A DNA stretch of 50,000 nt from Neocallimastix lanati (nom. inval.) (lineage: Eukaryota; Neocallimastigomycota; Neocallimastigomycetes; Neocallimastigales; Neocallimastigaceae). The stretch covers positions 1,115,001 through 1,165,000 of the forward strand of contig JACVTC010000019.1 in assembly GCA_016946835.1 (NCBI GenBank). The letters run 5' to 3'. Under the pieces are notes generated by a model. That model worked only from the letters and a program-made list of their open reading frames with translations, was not told the origin of the DNA and ran no database searches. The position numbers and the translations under genes are program-made. Position 1 is the first letter of the stretch. Each line of letters starts with the position of its first letter. Of the stretch, positions 47,251-50,000 are shown in pieces.

Positions 47251-49190
47251 TAAAAATAAATAATTTCTTTACTAATAAGAATTAATGTATATTTTAAATA
47301 ACTTTAATTAATAATAGTCGTATAATTATATAAATTTACTAATATAATATTTTTATTAATAATAATTTTATGTATTATTTCTTATCTTAACTTCATTTGT
47401 TTTATTAATTGCTGTTATTAATTTTTTTTATAATTTTTTTTTTTCAAAATTTATATTAAAATATATTAAAAAAAAATAAATAAATAAATATAAATAAATA
47501 TAATATATATTATAGTTTTTATTAAATTAGATAAGAATTGTTTTATTATAAAAGTATAATAAATAAGGTTGAATATTATAATATTAAATATAAATTATTA
47601 ACAATAAATAAATTTAGATCAAATACCATATAAATTTATTGCTGATGTGACTAATAGTAACTATTTGTTAATGTTTCTTTTTTTTTTTAAATGTCCAAGG
47701 TTTTAATATAATATCTTATATGACTTCATATATAATATAACTTTTTTTTTTTTTATTAAAAAAAAAATGAAATATTTAAATATATAGTAAAAAAAAATTT
47801 TTGCTTAATTAAAATAATGATTTATTTGTAGTTTTTGATTTAAATCTAATGATTATCTCAATATAATTTTTCAAAGAAAAAATAATATTGAGATAATCAT
47901 TAGATTTAAATATTAGAATATTTCATATTTAAATATCATGCTTAATTAATTATGAAATAATTTATTTGTAATTTAATTCTTTTTAGGATAAAATATAAAT
48001 ACATTTTTTGATAAGTCAAAATTAAAAATAACTTTTTTTTTTTTTTTTTATTTTTAAATTCTAAAAAAAAGTATATATAATAAATACATTATAATATATA
48101 TTATTTAAAAATAAATTTTATAATTAAATTTTTTTTTTTTTTTTTATCATATTCATATTTCATTTATTCATTTAATGAATATATTATTTATATATATTAA
48201 AATTTTATTATTTATGATAAAAAATAAAAATTAAAAATCATGATAAATAATATATAATAATTAAAATTCATTTAATCATTTATTTTTACCAATTATAATT
48301 ATATATAATTATAATAATTTTATTCAATACTAAAAAAAAAAAAAAAGAAAAATTATTATTGTAATAATTCATGAATAGTTTTTATTTTATTTTTATTTTG
48401 TATTAATTTTTTTTTCTATTTATTTTTTTTATATGAATCATAATATGTAAAGTTCAATTTCATAATATAGAATGTTATATCATTGTAACATTAAATAATA
48501 TATTAAATATAGAACATAATAATAATAATAATCTAGTATTGATAATAAAATTGTTCTTGATATAATAATATAGTAATATCAAGTATTTCAAAAAATTATT
48601 CATGGCAGTGAAATAATTACTCTGAAAATATAGAGATTTTAAATCTATATTTTTAATATTTAAAAATATAGAAAAGAAATATTATAATATTTAATGGATA
48701 ATAACTTTTATTTTCTTTTTTATAAAGTTAAGAAGTTATATATATATATATATATTTTTTTTTTAAAACGATAAAACGAAGTATTTATATATATATGTAC
48801 TATATGTTATATATAATAGGGAAGATTAACTCTTTTGTAAAAAAAAAGAAGCAAAAATATAATTAAAATATCGAAAAAAGCTTTTTAATTTATTATGTAA
48901 TATATTAGTTTTTCAATTATTAAATGAATTATTTTATTTTATTTGTTGTAATAAGTTAATTAATAATTATCATCAATGGTATGTTTTTTTTTTTTTTTTT
49001 TTTTTTAAAAAAAAATATTTATTTTTTGTTATATATAAATTAGTCGATAATCTATTCTTTTTTTTTAGTATTATAATTTATGTTGAAAGTATTAAGGACT
49101 TGATTACCGAGGAATTTTAAATAAAACCTATTTTAAATTATAATACTAACAATTTTTAACATTTTTATTACTATATATATATATTAAATT

Positions 49191-49224
<34 letters not shown>

Positions 49225-49582
49225 AAATAAAAATAAAAATAATTATAGAACTTTATATTATGTTCATAAAATTATTATTATTATTTTTATAAAAAGGAGT
49301 TATAAATATAGAATAATTAAAAATAGATAAATGAATTTAAAATATGCAATTTCTTAATATATTTTAATAATAATATAACGAGAACAAATACTATAATTGT
49401 ATAATAGAAATCAATATTTCAGTATATGATTGTTAAAATTTATGTTTTTGCTAAATAATAAAATATTTTTTTTTTTATTCAGTAATTTCATTAAAATTTC
49501 GAATAATAATAGTAATAGTAAAATCAGCATTAGATAAAATATCAATATTATATTATATATTTTAAATTGGATAAATTAAAGT
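47251..49582. other. 2.3-kb AT-rich intergenic with one perfect long hairpin
   Basis: Homopolymers near 48032-48050, 48130-48145 and 49191-49221. Apart from the inverted repeat at 47838-47911, nothing was recognised. Confidence 0.55.
47838..47911. repeat. Perfect 27-bp inverted repeat with 20-nt loop
   Basis: Arm 47838-47864 (ATTTAAATCTAATGATTATC and on) is exactly the reverse complement of 47885-47911, with an A-rich 20-base loop between. Direct copies of ATAATTTATTTGTA-like sequence flank it on both sides (about 47815-47830 and 47957-47972). Confidence 0.9.
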
Positions 49583-50000
49583 ATGGAATTTAATAAAATA
49601 ATAAATAGTAATAATTTTCTTATTAGAAAGATTAGTCAATCTTATCAGCAACATTTACTTGGAACATTGAAAAATGCAAGTTTTCAAAAGATTTCCAATA
49701 TTATTTTATCAAATAAAATACTGTTGAATCAAGTTTCAACTCATTCTTTCCACTCTTTATCATCTTTTAGTTCATACCGAGTCCAGAATCACCAAAATAT
49801 TATAAATTTTTTTCCAACATCTTCCTTATCCATTCCAAGTTCATTTGAATTAATTCATAATTCACTTTATAGTTATACCCTTTTCTATAGAAAAGAACAT
49901 TTTAGAATTTTAAGTCTCTTTTCAAAAGATGAAGAAATTATTTCGGAAAAAGTTATTCATCATGCTAAAAATGATATTTTAGCTCCACCTTTAACAAAGA
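49583..50000 (+). CDS. N-terminal part of an unidentified protein, cut by right edge
   Basis: From ATG 49583 the frame stays open for 139 codons to the window end, and its mixed composition stands out from the AT desert before it. The protein begins MEFNKIINSNNFLIRKISQS, rich in Asn, Ser and Lys/Arg with few acidic residues in the first 100 positions. That would fit a mitochondrion/hydrogenosome targeting region, though this is only a guess. The last visible part, SLFSKDEEIISEKVIHHAKN, is more charged. No family recognised. The start is the first ATG after a stop-rich AT stretch. Confidence 0.7.
   Translation, partial: MEFNKIINSNNFLIRKISQSYQQHLLGTLKNASFQKISNIILSNKILLNQVSTHSFHSLSSFSSYRVQNHQNIINFFPTSSLSIPSSFELIHNSLYSYTLFYRKEHFRILSLFSKDEEIISEKVIHHAKNDILAPPLTK

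Overview
The window looks like a contig from a very AT-rich, flagellated early-diverging fungus. The best fit is an anaerobic gut fungus (Neocallimastigomycota). That assignment is an inference from several things read together: fungal-type ribosomal proteins with strong codon bias (uP0 and uL14), short GT-AG introns, intergenic DNA that is almost all A and T with long homopolymers and AAT/TTA microsatellites, an axonemal dynein assembly factor (SPAG1-like, expected only in organisms with flagella), a hevein-type chitin-binding (CBM18) protein, Cys-rich membrane protein remnants, and LINE, LTR and MITE debris.

Layout. 1-2.7 kb (minus): a six-exon SPAG1/DNAAF13-like gene running off the left edge, divergent from the intronless ribosomal stalk gene RPP0 (3.3-4.25 kb, plus). 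5.3-8.5 kb: decayed LINE retrotransposon copies joined head to tail at poly(A) tails. 9.3-16.7 kb: a repeat zone with a 430-bp compound microsatellite, a MITE family with GCATTTCGCAATGTGG-like ends, a 3 x 210-bp tandem repeat and a 2-kb non-autonomous LTR element. 16.7-19.7 kb: empty AT-rich DNA. 19.7-21.9 kb: a 733-residue disordered/coiled-coil protein. 24.6-27.8 kb: a block of four tandem paralogues that look bacterial. Each is preceded by a Shine-Dalgarno-like site, one starts with TTG, and two are broken by frameshifts. They encode proteins with a shared N-terminal module followed by 20-residue repeats. 27.8-29.5 kb: a CBM18/Thr-rich protein starting about 50 bp after the block and lacking a signal peptide.

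30.3-33.8 kb (minus): two neighbouring decayed genes, a PP2C phosphatase of the mitochondrial (PDP/Ptc5) type and a STRAD-like pseudokinase, truncated next to a fragment related to the LTR element. 34.5-35.7 kb: a compositionally distinct island of unidentified remnants. 36.5-37.9 kb (minus): remnants of a CBM18 domain and of a Cys-rich signal-peptide/TM protein. 38.9-42.3 kb (minus): an intact four-exon SulP (SLC26) anion transporter of 900 residues with a STAS domain and a poly-Asn tail. 44.2-45.0 kb (plus): RPL23 (uL14) with tiny first and last exons. 45.8-47.25 kb: more LINE debris and a poly(A)-tailed coiled-coil ORF. 49.58 kb to the end: the start of an unidentified gene.

The clearly functional genes are the two ribosomal protein genes, SPAG1-like, SulP and probably the coiled-coil protein. 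They are housekeeping or cell-biology genes with no evident shared pathway. The most unusual content is the bacterial-type tandem array inserted between fungal sequences.
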